Below are positions 53,970 through 62,980 of a stretch of DNA of 64,000 nt, one piece after another (within the stretch, counting starts at the first letter, position 1; each line of letters starts with the position of its first letter). Below the pieces are notes generated by a model, which worked only from the letters and a program-made list of their open reading frames with translations, did no database searches and was not told the DNA's origin. The translations under genes and the position numbers were made by a program. Source of the stretch: Psychromonas sp. CD1 (lineage in GTDB: Bacteria > Pseudomonadota > Gammaproteobacteria > Enterobacterales > Psychromonadaceae); NCBI RefSeq assembly GCF_002239585.1, contig NZ_NDFH01000003.1, positions 1,251,283-1,315,282 on the forward strand, written 5' to 3'.

Positions 53970-55375
53970 ACCTTTGCCCTGTTCGCTATTGGGCTAAATC
54001 AACCCCTAAAGCAATTGCCTTTAACGATACAAATAAAAAGGTAAGTTTCCAACAATTGGATCTGCTTATTGATGATCTATATTTGCAGCTGAGCGATCAG
54101 CAGGTACAAGAGGGAGACCGATTAGTCTCAATTAGTAAGAATAGCTTCGAGCTCGTTACGCTACAATTGTGTTGCATACGTTATGCCATTATTTTCTGCC
54201 CACTTAATCCCCGTTTTAGCTCCACTGAAATAGAGCAATGTATCGACCAACTAGTGACATCAAAAATATGGACGGCGGATAAAGTCAGGAGAAAAGGAAC
54301 ATTACAATTACAGTTTAAAATATCAGGTGTTAGACACAAAAATCTTCTGCTTGATAATATTCCTCTTGATAGCGAGAAAATCTGTAATATTATTTTCACC
54401 TCCGGAAGTAGCGGTCAAGCAAAAGCTGTTATGCACAACTTTAGAAACCATTATTACAGCGCAAAAGGTTCTTTAAACACTATCGCATTAAAAGCACCCG
54501 ACATAAATTATCTTTCTTTACCTCAATTTCACATCAGTGGTTATGCTACGGTTATACGTACCATTTTAAGCGGTGCCACCTTGTTTCTTAGTCAAGATAA
54601 CTTGTCCGTGTGCCTGCTTAAAAAAGAAAAAATAACTCACCTCTCTCTTGTCAGTACACAATTATATCGATTACTCCATGACGCATGCTTTAAAGCTTCT
54701 AAGTTAACGATTAAACACCTTTTATTAGGTGGAAGTGCATTTTCCGAAAGTTTATTAACCGAAACAAGAAATCGTGGTTTTGTCTTTCACTTAAGCTATG
54801 GCAGCACTGAAATGAGTTCTCAGATCGCAACATCAAGCAATAATACTAAATTGCTTCTTTTACCTTATCGAGAGCTTAAAATTAAAAATGATGAAATATT
54901 ATTGCGGGGAGCAACACGCTTTATTGGCTATTTCAAAAATCAGGTTTGTACAAGTACGATTGCATCTGAAAAATGGTTTAAAAGTAAAGATATCGGATAT
55001 TTTAAACAAAAAAAACTGACAATTTTAGGCCGTAAAGATAGACAATTTATTAGTGGTGGTGAAAATATACAGCCAGAAAAAATCGAAGAGACCCTTTTAA
55101 CATTGCCTTATATAGAGCAAGCCTATGTTGTACCCTTTGCCGATAAACAGTTTGGACAACGACCCGTTGCATTTATTAAATGGCGTGCAGATAAACGACC
55201 CAAACATACCATTAAGCAGGATTTACAAACAAAACTCGCCTCGTTTTTACAACCAATACATTATTTTGATTTACCCATGCAAATAGGATTTAAAATTTCA
55301 TTAAAAGAACTATGCTTATATGCACGACAGCATCACCATGAAATAGACATAACAAATAAAAATAAACCTTTTTAA
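53954..55375 (+). CDS. menE: o-Succinylbenzoate-CoA ligase
   Basis: AMP-forming acyl-CoA ligase that activates o-succinylbenzoate for menaquinone. Adenylation motifs: FTSGSSGQAKAVMH, LSYGSTEMSSQ, WFKSKDIGYF and LTILGRKDRQFISGGENIQPEKIEE. The frame opens with GTG at 53948; ATG at 53954 is preferred, overlapping menC by 16 bases. Length of 473 residues compared with 451 in E. coli. Confidence 0.93.
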   Translation: MDQRLDLCPVRYWAKSTPKAIAFNDTNKKVSFQQLDLLIDDLYLQLSDQQVQEGDRLVSISKNSFELVTLQLCCIRYAIIFCPLNPRFSSTEIEQCIDQLVTSKIWTADKVRRKGTLQLQFKISGVRHKNLLLDNIPLDSEKICNIIFTSGSSGQAKAVMHNFRNHYYSAKGSLNTIALKAPDINYLSLPQFHISGYATVIRTILSGATLFLSQDNLSVCLLKKEKITHLSLVSTQLYRLLHDACFKASKLTIKHLLLGGSAFSESLLTETRNRGFVFHLSYGSTEMSSQIATSSNNTKLLLLPYRELKIKNDEILLRGATRFIGYFKNQVCTSTIASEKWFKSKDIGYFKQKKLTILGRKDRQFISGGENIQPEKIEETLLTLPYIEQAYVVPFADKQFGQRPVAFIKWRADKRPKHTIKQDLQTKLASFLQPIHYFDLPMQIGFKISLKELCLYARQHHHEIDITNKNKPF

Positions 55376-55498
55376 AACATGTCTTTAATATAAAATAATA
55401 AAAATATATTATTCCGAATAATTCAATATGACATATAATGCCAAGACCACTAAATTAACCACAGTGACATTTAATGTCGAATGCCATTAAGGAGTTTT

Positions 55499-55912
55499 AT
55501 GAATATTCACAAAATTGCTATTCATCTAAATCAATTAGAAGATAAAACAGAAACGGGTTTTAATTTTGATTGTACGCCCATTGATGGTGAAATAGATGTG
55601 TTACAAGTCGATGTTATTGGTCGCGAAGAAATCCCTATCTTTCTTTCTATTAGTGATAATCAAATTTTATGCATTGCTTATCTATGGGGTGAAGACGAAG
55701 TAAAAGAAGACTTGAGAACCAATATGATGGAAGCAATGCTAGAAATAAATATTACTATGCCACTTTCATCTTTTGCTAAAATTGGTAATAAATATGTGAT
55801 TTTTGGGGCGCTATCGATTCACTCACGATTAGAAGATATTGAATTAGAAATCATAACCTTAAGTGACAATAGCTTAGAGGTGATTAGCGCAATGGACAGT
55901 TACTTAAATTAA
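55499..55912 (+). CDS. yjfI: YjfI (DUF2170) family protein
   Basis: Soluble 137-residue protein; motifs FDCTPIDGEIDVLQVDVIGREEIPIFLS and LWGEDEVKEDLR match the DUF2170 family found beside yjfJ. The ATG at 55499 has AAGGAG just upstream and is chosen over the earlier in-frame ATG at 55481. First gene of a four-gene unit with a PspA-type protein. Function unknown. Confidence 0.82.
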   Translation: MNIHKIAIHLNQLEDKTETGFNFDCTPIDGEIDVLQVDVIGREEIPIFLSISDNQILCIAYLWGEDEVKEDLRTNMMEAMLEINITMPLSSFAKIGNKYVIFGALSIHSRLEDIELEIITLSDNSLEVISAMDSYLN

Positions 55913-55924
55913 TTCGGAGATTTT

Positions 55925-56608
55925 ATGAGTATTTTTAAAAAAATTATTAGTGCCCTTCGTGGCGGTGCTCGAGAAGCAGGTGAAGCCATTATTGATGCCA
56001 ATTCAACACGCATTTTTGAACAAGAGATCCGCGATAGCGAAAAACACATCATACTTGCCAAACGTAACCTCACCGAAGTGATGGCCAAGCAGATGCAAAC
56101 AGCACGTGAACTCGCCCAACTACAGCAAAGTATAAAAGAACATGAAGGTTATGCCTTACAGGCTTTAGATCAAGGCAATGAAACATTAGCTATCGAAGTG
56201 GCCGAAAAAATCAGTGAACTAGAAACGAGCCATAGTGAACAACAACAAGCAAATGAAAGCTATTTAAAAAATGCACAGCGTCTTAAAGACTTGATCAAAA
56301 AGAGCGATCGTCAATTAATGGACTATAAACGTCAATTAAGCATGATCAAGACAACAGAAAGCGTACAAAAAGCAACATCGGCTATCACTGATAATTTTAC
56401 AGCAAGTAACTCAAAACTACTTAATGCAAAAGATTCATTGGAAAGAATTAAAGCCAAGCAAGCACTGTTTGATGACCAATTAAAAGCCGCAGAGCAACTT
56501 GAGTCAGAAGACACTGATCAATCTCTTAAAAACAAATTAAAAGAAGCCGGAATTGGTGAGAAAACATCCTCTGCACAATCCATTTTAGATCGTTTAAAAA
56601 CAAAATAA
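55925..56608 (+). CDS. yjfJ: PspA/IM30 family protein YjfJ
   Basis: Long helical protein of the PspA/Vipp1 family (227 residues), which binds and remodels membranes under stress. The N-terminus FKKIISALRGGAREAGEAI is an amphipathic start; the rest is coiled coil with heptads (NLTEVMAKQMQTARELAQLQQSI). It lacks neighbours of the pspABC regulon and belongs to the yjfIJK type cluster. Starts 12 bases after yjfI. Confidence 0.88.
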   Translation: MSIFKKIISALRGGAREAGEAIIDANSTRIFEQEIRDSEKHIILAKRNLTEVMAKQMQTARELAQLQQSIKEHEGYALQALDQGNETLAIEVAEKISELETSHSEQQQANESYLKNAQRLKDLIKKSDRQLMDYKRQLSMIKTTESVQKATSAITDNFTASNSKLLNAKDSLERIKAKQALFDDQLKAAEQLESEDTDQSLKNKLKEAGIGEKTSSAQSILDRLKTK

Positions 56609-56672
56609 AACCGTCTTCTCAGTCACATGCCTTACATCTATGGCATGTGACTTGCTTTTAAAAGGAGCCCAT

Positions 56673-57320
56673 ATGAATTTTTTTAAATCCCTTTTTAACA
56701 AAAAAAAAACAGATAATATACGTCAATTAACACAACCCAGCGAGCTACAGCTCAATGATATTTTTACCTTTGGCGATAGCTTTGCTCTACCTGAAATAAT
56801 GCGCAAACAGCAACTACAAGTGCTCAATATTAACAATATTGAATTTAAGCACCAACACTATGCTCAAATAGTCGCCCAAGGTAGCAATACACAATTGGTT
56901 TATCTTAGCTTTCCAAATAATGCGCAACATTTAATGCAGTTAAGCTTATTACTAACACGCGATGATGTTGAACAACTCTTTGACATGCAAGATTTTTCAG
57001 AAATTTTTGAAGCACCAGGTAATGTACATTTACGTCCGTTATTAAAACAACATCGCTATGCAGATATGCTCAGTGATGTATATATTCAACAAAACTTTAT
57101 GACCACTGGTTATTATCATCAACAAGATTTTCGTAATATTAGCCCCCCGCAATTTACGCAAGATGAGCATGGTCGAGAATTTGAGTATTACACTTTAACC
57201 GGAGGTAAAGAACAACGTAGCATCGAAATATTTATTTTTGAAAATGGTGATACCGATATATACTTATCATTTTTACGCCCCATCAATGACATCGTAGAGT
57301 TATGGGCAAAAGGAGAATAA
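56673..57320 (+). CDS. yjfK: YjfK (DUF2491) family protein
   Basis: Soluble protein of 215 residues, with NFFKSLFNKKK at the start and EFEYYTLTGGKEQRSIEIFIFENGDTDIYLSFLRPI, matching YjfK of E. coli (219). The ATG at 56673 has AAAGGAG upstream; the earlier frame start at 56640 is not supported. Cotranscribed with yjfJ and with the following small gene. Function unknown. Confidence 0.83.
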   Translation: MNFFKSLFNKKKTDNIRQLTQPSELQLNDIFTFGDSFALPEIMRKQQLQVLNINNIEFKHQHYAQIVAQGSNTQLVYLSFPNNAQHLMQLSLLLTRDDVEQLFDMQDFSEIFEAPGNVHLRPLLKQHRYADMLSDVYIQQNFMTTGYYHQQDFRNISPPQFTQDEHGREFEYYTLTGGKEQRSIEIFIFENGDTDIYLSFLRPINDIVELWAKGE

Positions 57321-57321
57321 C

Positions 57322-57663
57322 GTGCCAACAAGAGAATTGCCTCAGAAATGGCAACAATCTGCAAAGGTTGTCAATGCAGTGCAAATCGCCTTTGATATGG
57401 ATACTCGTCTACAGTACAGTATTCGGCGCAGTGCACTAGACAAAGGTATTAGCCCCTCGGAGCAAATTCGTTTTTTACTTGGGCTCAGCACACATAAAAA
57501 ACCAAAGCGCCCTCGTCTAACCGTCAGCCTTAATAATGAAGACTACAAACAGCTGAGTAACCGCTATAATATTCCAGCAACTGAGCAATTAGAGATAAAA
57601 AAATCAGTTATTGAAGAGCTCACCCACTTTGCACGCGACGGTAACATACAGACGCCAGAATAA
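57322..57663 (+). CDS. Small unknown protein in the yjfIJK cluster
   Basis: 113 residues with a GTG start one base after the yjfK stop and AGGAG just before it, so probably translated with yjfK. It contains two short stretches that look like ribbon-helix-helix elements: NAVQIAFDMDTRLQYSIRRSALDKG and RLTVSLNNEDYKQLSNRY. If so, it might bind DNA and regulate the unit. This is a guess from shape; no family is recognised. Confidence 0.65.
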   Translation: MPTRELPQKWQQSAKVVNAVQIAFDMDTRLQYSIRRSALDKGISPSEQIRFLLGLSTHKKPKRPRLTVSLNNEDYKQLSNRYNIPATEQLEIKKSVIEELTHFARDGNIQTPE

Positions 57664-57747
57664 CTTATCTCTAAGATTACAATTTTTATTTATGTCTGTT
57701 AGCCCACCTTTTAATCAGAGATAACCCGCCAGATTGAGATCTCATCT

Positions 57748-57780
57748 GTTGCGATAGCGCGTTCTGCGCCCTATCGCAAC
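57748..57780. terminator. Strong hairpin between converging genes
   Basis: GTTGCGATAG (57748-57757) and CTATCGCAAC (57771-57780) make a perfect 10-bp stem with further GC pairs inside. It lies between the plus-strand yjf cluster and minus-strand ygiF. No T-run on either side; probable transcript end for both. Confidence 0.55.
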
Positions 57781-57815
57781 CATATAAAAAATGTAAACAT
57801 GCACTTTAAGTATTC

Positions 57816-59318
57816 TTAAACGAGCCAATAAGCTTCTTTTAATAAAGCCTGTTGTTGAGATTGTTGTAACGCATTTAATAATGCCTCTTGTTTGCGGTGC
57901 AACCATTTCTGATAATCCACTTTTAGACTTATTTCAAGTTCATATTCAGTGAAATCAGACACTACTTCAAGCATTTCAATTGCATCAATACCTTGTTTGA
58001 TATCTAACCAAAGATCCCGATAGTTATCTCTTTCTTGCTTATCAAATAAACAACCAAAGCTTAAATCCGTTAATAATGCACTCTCAAATAAGCCTTTGTT
58101 GTCCATGAAATATGACATTGGCAACTTTTCAGCATGCGCCATTTTAGACTTTATTTCACTCCAAATTACGGTTAATGATTTTATTGAAAAGTCGGATATT
58201 GACGTATTTGAAGCATCTGTATATTGCTCTTTTTCAAGTTGAATCAACCACTGTGTGAAATTTAAAACAAACTGTGCATAACGACAAGAGGTTAAAATAT
58301 CACGACACGCCTGTGCATCGGGAAAACGACTATTTTGCATCGAAATATGCTTAACTATTTTTTTTGATTTTGATAATTTACGCAAATAAAAGGCTTTATT
58401 CTCTAATAAATTGGCATTTACTTTTTTCGATTCTGTCCATGAAAATGAGCGCACTAACCAATGTAAATCAGAGATCCAACTCGCTTTTAATAATACAGGG
58501 AAAACATGTTGATATAATTTGATATTTTGATGTAAAAATTTAATTCCCTTAAAAATTTCAATCAATGCACTCTCTTGCTCATCCAGCATATAACAATTTT
58601 CATGATATTGAATGTGTTGTAAACCATGTTGCAATGTACAGAGTAAACTATTTTTTAATGACATTTCTGAATGTAGTTTAGCAAAACTTAAAGGATATGG
58701 TTTAAATGAAAGGTTATCTGCTAGCATATAACCTCGCTGCGCTTTACTGACATTACTCAAACGAGTTTGAGGTAACGTTGCGATATTTTGCGCAACAACA
58801 AATAATTGATCAATATTACCTTTAATAAGCTCCAACTCAATTTCACATAAAGGTATCTCCCCTTCATTCGTTGTAATAAAACCTTTATCGTAGGCTACCT
58901 CGATTAAAGTATCATCACTCATTTCAAGCAACCACGTTCTGCGTTCAAAGTCGGTGCTAAACAAAGGTATAAGACGCGCTTCAAGCGCACTAATATCACA
59001 TGTTTCTGGCCAAATATCACGCCGAAACGAAGCCAACACAGGCAGTTTACCTGTAATAGGCTCATTATATTCAGGTCGCTGATGCACTCCGCCGATAGCC
59101 CTGCCCGCCAACTTGATAGTTTGTACTGCATTACCCGCACAATGCCGAACACGTAATCCAATATCCATTTTTCGGAGGCTTAAATCGAGCGTATCGAAAT
59201 AAACATTATTTAAAATTTGTTTCTTTGTTGAAATAAAATTGTACTGATTGATAATTTCAACCAATTGTTGTTCAAATTCCATACTAAAAAGGAACTTTAT
59301 TTCTATTTCCATTTCCAT
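57816..59318 (-). CDS. ygiF: CYTH-CHAD inorganic triphosphatase YgiF
   Basis: Hydrolyses inorganic triphosphate. The N-terminal CYTH domain has the EIEIKF signature (ExExK) and FDTLDLSLRKMDIGLRVR, and the C-terminal half is a His-rich helical CHAD domain (phosphate- or polyphosphate-binding). The frame opens at a TTG (59328-59330); the ATG at 59316-59318 or the next one is preferred. About 500 residues compared with 433 in E. coli, so the CHAD part is longer. It is divergent from the phosphate transport pair. Confidence 0.87.
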   Translation of the reverse strand: MEMEIEIKFLFSMEFEQQLVEIINQYNFISTKKQILNNVYFDTLDLSLRKMDIGLRVRHCAGNAVQTIKLAGRAIGGVHQRPEYNEPITGKLPVLASFRRDIWPETCDISALEARLIPLFSTDFERRTWLLEMSDDTLIEVAYDKGFITTNEGEIPLCEIELELIKGNIDQLFVVAQNIATLPQTRLSNVSKAQRGYMLADNLSFKPYPLSFAKLHSEMSLKNSLLCTLQHGLQHIQYHENCYMLDEQESALIEIFKGIKFLHQNIKLYQHVFPVLLKASWISDLHWLVRSFSWTESKKVNANLLENKAFYLRKLSKSKKIVKHISMQNSRFPDAQACRDILTSCRYAQFVLNFTQWLIQLEKEQYTDASNTSISDFSIKSLTVIWSEIKSKMAHAEKLPMSYFMDNKGLFESALLTDLSFGCLFDKQERDNYRDLWLDIKQGIDAIEMLEVVSDFTEYELEISLKVDYQKWLHRKQEALLNALQQSQQQALLKEAYWLV

Positions 59319-59447
59319 AAGTTTTACCAAAAAGCCCTTTGTTTACATTGACTTACAAGACGACACCCTGTTGTTTGAGTGTTTTGTGTCATAATATTTT
59401 ATGAATTATACTAAATTCATGTTCAATTGTGTGCAAAAGAAAGATAA

Positions 59448-59551
59448 CATGCGCTCAATATGTGTTGTTCAATTTTACTATTTTAAACTTTAAATTGATC
59501 ATGCGCTCAATATGTGTTGTTCAATTTTACTATTTTAAACTTTAAATTGAT
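59448..59551 (+). repeat. 52-bp perfect tandem duplication upstream of DUF47-pitA
   Basis: Copies at 59448-59499 and 59500-59551, each beginning CATGCGCTCAATATGTG, are identical. The repeat ends 39 bases before the DUF47 start and lies in the gap with ygiF. It may double a promoter element. Nothing else of note was seen in the 272-base gap. Confidence 0.95.
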
Positions 59552-59590
59552 CATTTATACGCTTATATAACCAAAATAATAGGGTAGACC

Positions 59591-60271
59591 ATGCCAGTTA
59601 ATTCGATCTTTGGAGTATTTGCGAAATCTCCAATTAAACCAATTCAAATGCACGTTGATAAAGTTGCTGCTTGCAGCGCATTATTGATTCCTTTTTTACA
59701 AGCAAGTATAAAAGCGGACTGGATTGAAGCTGAAAAAATTCGTAAGCAGATCTCAACACTTGAAAAAGAGGCAGATGAATTAAAAAAAGAATTACGAATG
59801 ACCTTACCCAAAGGTATCTTTATGCCGATTTCCCGCATCGATTTAATCGAATTGGTAAATCGTCAGGATCGTATTGCCAATACAGTTAAAGATATTGCGG
59901 GTAGAATGTACGGCCGAGAATTACAGATCCCGAATGAACTTCTCCCTACATTTATTCCTTTTGTGCAGCGTTGTATTGATTCTGTTAATCAAGCAAAAAA
60001 AGCAGTCAATGAATTAGATGAATTATTAGAAACAGGATTTAGAGGACGAGAGGTCACCTTTGTGACTAAAATGATCACTGAACTATCATCCATCGAAGAT
60101 GATACCGATTCATTGCAAATCCAACAACGCCGTCTATTATTTTCGATTGAAAAACAACATGATCCCATTGATATTATTTTCCTTTACCAGATTTTAGAAT
60201 GGATAGGACAATTAGCCGATCATGCAGAATTAATCGGAACACAACTTGAACTGATTCTGGTTCGATCTTAG
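59591..60271 (+). CDS. DUF47/PhoU-like phosphate transport accessory protein
   Basis: Helical protein of 226 residues in the DUF47 family, which pairs with Pit transporters. Stretches VNSIFGVFAKSPIKPIQMHVDKV and DELLETGFRGREVTFVTKMI are typical, and the fold is PhoU-like with two metal-binding helical bundles. It likely modulates pitA, which starts 21 bases after it. Cytoplasmic. Confidence 0.9.
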   Translation: MPVNSIFGVFAKSPIKPIQMHVDKVAACSALLIPFLQASIKADWIEAEKIRKQISTLEKEADELKKELRMTLPKGIFMPISRIDLIELVNRQDRIANTVKDIAGRMYGRELQIPNELLPTFIPFVQRCIDSVNQAKKAVNELDELLETGFRGREVTFVTKMITELSSIEDDTDSLQIQQRRLLFSIEKQHDPIDIIFLYQILEWIGQLADHAELIGTQLELILVRS

Positions 60272-60292
60272 CTTTATTCTATAGGATTTATT

Positions 60293-61558
60293 ATGGATAT
60301 TATTTCTACATACGGTAGCACTATGGTGCTTTTTGCCGCTGGCGTAGGGTTTTTAATGGCTTGGGGCATTGGTGCAAATGATGTAGCCAATGCTATGGGT
60401 ACATCTGTTGGCTCAAAAGCTCTGACAATTAAACAAGCGATTATTATCGCTATGATTTTTGAATTTGCAGGCGCCTATTTAGCCGGTGGTGAAGTCACGG
60501 CAACTATTCGTAACGGCATTATTGATTCTAGCTATTATGTTAATCAACCTGAATTACTCGTATACGGTATGACAGCGGCTTTGCTTGCTGCGGGTACTTG
60601 GCTACTTGTAGCTTCCTATTACGGCTGGCCAGTATCAACAACACATTCTATTGTTGGTGCTATTGTTGGCTTCTCTGCAGTCGGTGTTGGCGTTGACAGT
60701 GTCTCTTGGGGCGCAGTAATCGGCATTGTAGGCAGTTGGATAATTACGCCTCTTATTTCGGGGGTTATCGCTTATCTTATTTTTGTTAGCTCTCAAAAAC
60801 TGATTTTTAATACGAGCGATCCAATTAAAAATGCGCAACGCTATGTGCCGATATATATGTTTATGGCTGGTTTTATGTTGTCTTTGGTCACCATCGTCAA
60901 AGGTTTAAAACATGTTGGTATTGATTTACCCATAAATGAAGCATTTCTCGTCGCGGGGATCATTGGTTTATTAGTTGCTATTATTGGCAAATTCTTTATT
61001 AGCAGAATTAAAATTGATCCCGATGCAGATAAAGAGATGCATTATGCTAATGTAGAAAAGATTTTTGCCGTGTTAATGGTCATTACTGCATGTTCTATGG
61101 CTTTTGCACATGGCTCTAACGATGTAGCTAACGCTATTGGACCTTTAGCCGCTGTTGTTAGTATTGTAGAGCAACATGGTGTTATCACTGAACAATCGAA
61201 CTTTACTTGGTGGATATTACCTTTAGGTGGTGTTGGTATTGTCTTGGGTCTCGCTATTTTTGGTAAACGTGTAATGGCAACCATCGGCAGTGGTATTACC
61301 CATTTAACGCCGAGTCGTGGCTTTGCTGCAGAACTTGCGGCTGCATCGACAGTGGTTATTGCCTCAGGTACAGGCTTACCTATCTCTACGACACAAACAC
61401 TTGTGGGCGCAGTATTAGGCGTAGGTATGGCCCGTGGTATTGCGGCACTTAATTTAGGTGTTATACGTAATATTGTGATATCGTGGGTCGTAACATTACC
61501 CATTGGTGCTGGTTTATCTATTATCTTCTTTTATATCCTTAAAGCTTTTTTTGGTTAA
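60293..61558 (+). CDS. pitA: Low-affinity inorganic phosphate transporter PitA
   Basis: Proton- or metal-phosphate symporter of the inner membrane (PiT family). Two repeat motifs are clear: GIGANDVANAMGTSVGSKAL near the N-terminus and AHGSNDVANAIGPLAAVVSI in the second half. About ten helices are visible, 421 residues. Downstream of the DUF47 gene and followed by a strong terminator. Confidence 0.95.
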   Translation: MDIISTYGSTMVLFAAGVGFLMAWGIGANDVANAMGTSVGSKALTIKQAIIIAMIFEFAGAYLAGGEVTATIRNGIIDSSYYVNQPELLVYGMTAALLAAGTWLLVASYYGWPVSTTHSIVGAIVGFSAVGVGVDSVSWGAVIGIVGSWIITPLISGVIAYLIFVSSQKLIFNTSDPIKNAQRYVPIYMFMAGFMLSLVTIVKGLKHVGIDLPINEAFLVAGIIGLLVAIIGKFFISRIKIDPDADKEMHYANVEKIFAVLMVITACSMAFAHGSNDVANAIGPLAAVVSIVEQHGVITEQSNFTWWILPLGGVGIVLGLAIFGKRVMATIGSGITHLTPSRGFAAELAAASTVVIASGTGLPISTTQTLVGAVLGVGMARGIAALNLGVIRNIVISWVVTLPIGAGLSIIFFYILKAFFG

Positions 61559-61570
61559 AAGACTAATTAC

Positions 61571-61604
61571 ATATAAAAAAAGAGTTTACACTCTTTTTTT
61601 ATAT
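61571..61604 (+). terminator. Rho-independent terminator of DUF47-pitA
   Basis: A 15-bp perfect stem (ATATAAAAAAAGAGT paired with ACTCTTTTTTTATAT) around TTAC, with seven T in the right arm. It begins 13 bases after pitA. The symmetry allows it to work in both directions. Confidence 0.9.
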
Positions 61605-61656
61605 GCTTATTTTTAGATAGAACGCTTCGATGCTTATTTTTAGATAGAACGCTTCG
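61603..61656 (+). repeat. 27-bp perfect tandem duplication upstream of ygiM
   Basis: Copies at 61603-61629 and 61630-61656, each starting ATGCTTATTTTTAGATAG and ending CGCTTCG, are identical. It lies between the pitA terminator and the TTG start of ygiM. Confidence 0.95.
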
Positions 61657-61684
61657 TTTATAGTGTTTAACAGGAAATATATTT

Positions 61685-62260
61685 TTGAAAACAATTAAAT
61701 GCCTTCTCCTCGCAGTCACGCTAACCTTTTCACTTAGTTTATGCGCGGCGACTCGTTATGTCAGCGATGATCTTTTTATCTACTTACATTCTGGCCCTAG
61801 CTTAGAATATCGTATTATTGGTACTGTACAAGTAGGCACCTCAGTAGCAACATTAAAATACGATATCCAAAATAAATTTATGAAAATAAAAACAAGCACC
61901 GGAAAAATAGGCTGGGTAAAAAATGAGGAGCTACAATCGAGTATTCCAGCACAAACTCAGCTCCCTGCAGTAAAAAAAGAATTAGTGGAAGCTATCGATA
62001 ACTTAACAACGAAAGTACAATCGAATAAAGAGCTAGAGATCCTAATTGTAACACTGCGTAAAGATAAACAAATTCTCGAAAAATCAATTCTAGATTTAAA
62101 AACTAAAAATCTAGAATTAGATCTTCTCCAAGATACCAAAGATGATCGTATTAAAATGGAATGGATGCTCAATGGTGGAGGTGTCCTCATCTTAGGGCTT
62201 ATTATAGGCTTGCTCCTTCCACTTCTACCTCGCCGTAAAAAACGTAAAAATACTTGGTAA
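61685..62260 (+). CDS. ygiM: SH3 domain protein YgiM
   Basis: Membrane-anchored protein with a signal peptide, a bacterial SH3 domain (RYVSDDLFIYLHSGPSLEYRIIGTVQVGTSV), a coiled coil (about residues 110-150) and a C-terminal helix followed by RRKKRKNTW, just as in E. coli YgiM. It starts with TTG; AGGAAA lies about ten bases upstream, and no ATG fits. 191 residues compared with 206 in E. coli. Function not established. Confidence 0.88.
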   Translation: MKTIKCLLLAVTLTFSLSLCAATRYVSDDLFIYLHSGPSLEYRIIGTVQVGTSVATLKYDIQNKFMKIKTSTGKIGWVKNEELQSSIPAQTQLPAVKKELVEAIDNLTTKVQSNKELEILIVTLRKDKQILEKSILDLKTKNLELDLLQDTKDDRIKMEWMLNGGGVLILGLIIGLLLPLLPRRKKRKNTW

Positions 62261-62293
62261 ATAATAATGCTCACTCTTTTATAAGTTTGAGCA

Positions 62294-62980
62294 TTAAATG
62301 CCCGGCCAATCGACTAAAGATTGTAAACTAAATCTTTGATTTTCAACCCTAAATATACTTAACTGGGGTTGTATCTCTAAGAGTTGTATTTTACCTGTGT
62401 TATCGAACATGCCCTCTGTTAATCGCTTACCGTTTATTTTAATAAAGCGCTCTGTAACTACGGATGAATACATATGTGTCGCGTAATATATAGCGGGCAC
62501 TAAATGTTGGAAATCGCTAGGCATATCACTCAAATCAGTACTATCGACACTTACTTCATCAAGTGTTGAAGATGCATTATCCGCTTTTTTATTATCAACT
62601 AATAATGCAGCTTTAAAACGAGATTCTAATTTATGAGGTAGCTCATCATCCTTTATCTTTGGCCTGTTTTTTACGGTCTTAGTTATCTCTATCGGCGCAT
62701 TTAATTTATTATCTACATTAACAAGTGGCGGTAATGGTTTTGTTTTAAAATGTATTAACGTTACCGTTTTAAGTGTTTTTAAGACTAGTACCTGTGGCTT
62801 TTTTAGCATAGGCGAGCCCTGCTTGAAGCTAAATAGATAACAAAGTACCACCATTAAAAGTACAACAAAACTGCTTAACACAATTAAAAATATATTTTTC
62901 CATGCAGGGGTTAAATGCGTTACAGGTGCCTCAATACGCCCTTTATTTTTTTGCTCTGCTTTTAATATTGTCGACATCAC
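62294..62980 (-). CDS. gspB: Type II secretion assembly protein GspB/ExeB
   Basis: Inner-membrane protein that works with GspA to insert the GspD secretin through the cell wall. One membrane helix near residues 30-52, a variable periplasmic linker, and the conserved C-terminal domain LVPAIYYATHMYSSVVTERFIKINGKRLTEG and QLSIFRVENQRFSLQSLVDWPG, typical of T2SSB. Its ATG overlaps the gspA stop (ATGA). 228 residues. Confidence 0.92.
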   Translation of the reverse strand: MMSTILKAEQKNKGRIEAPVTHLTPAWKNIFLIVLSSFVVLLMVVLCYLFSFKQGSPMLKKPQVLVLKTLKTVTLIHFKTKPLPPLVNVDNKLNAPIEITKTVKNRPKIKDDELPHKLESRFKAALLVDNKKADNASSTLDEVSVDSTDLSDMPSDFQHLVPAIYYATHMYSSVVTERFIKINGKRLTEGMFDNTGKIQLLEIQPQLSIFRVENQRFSLQSLVDWPGI

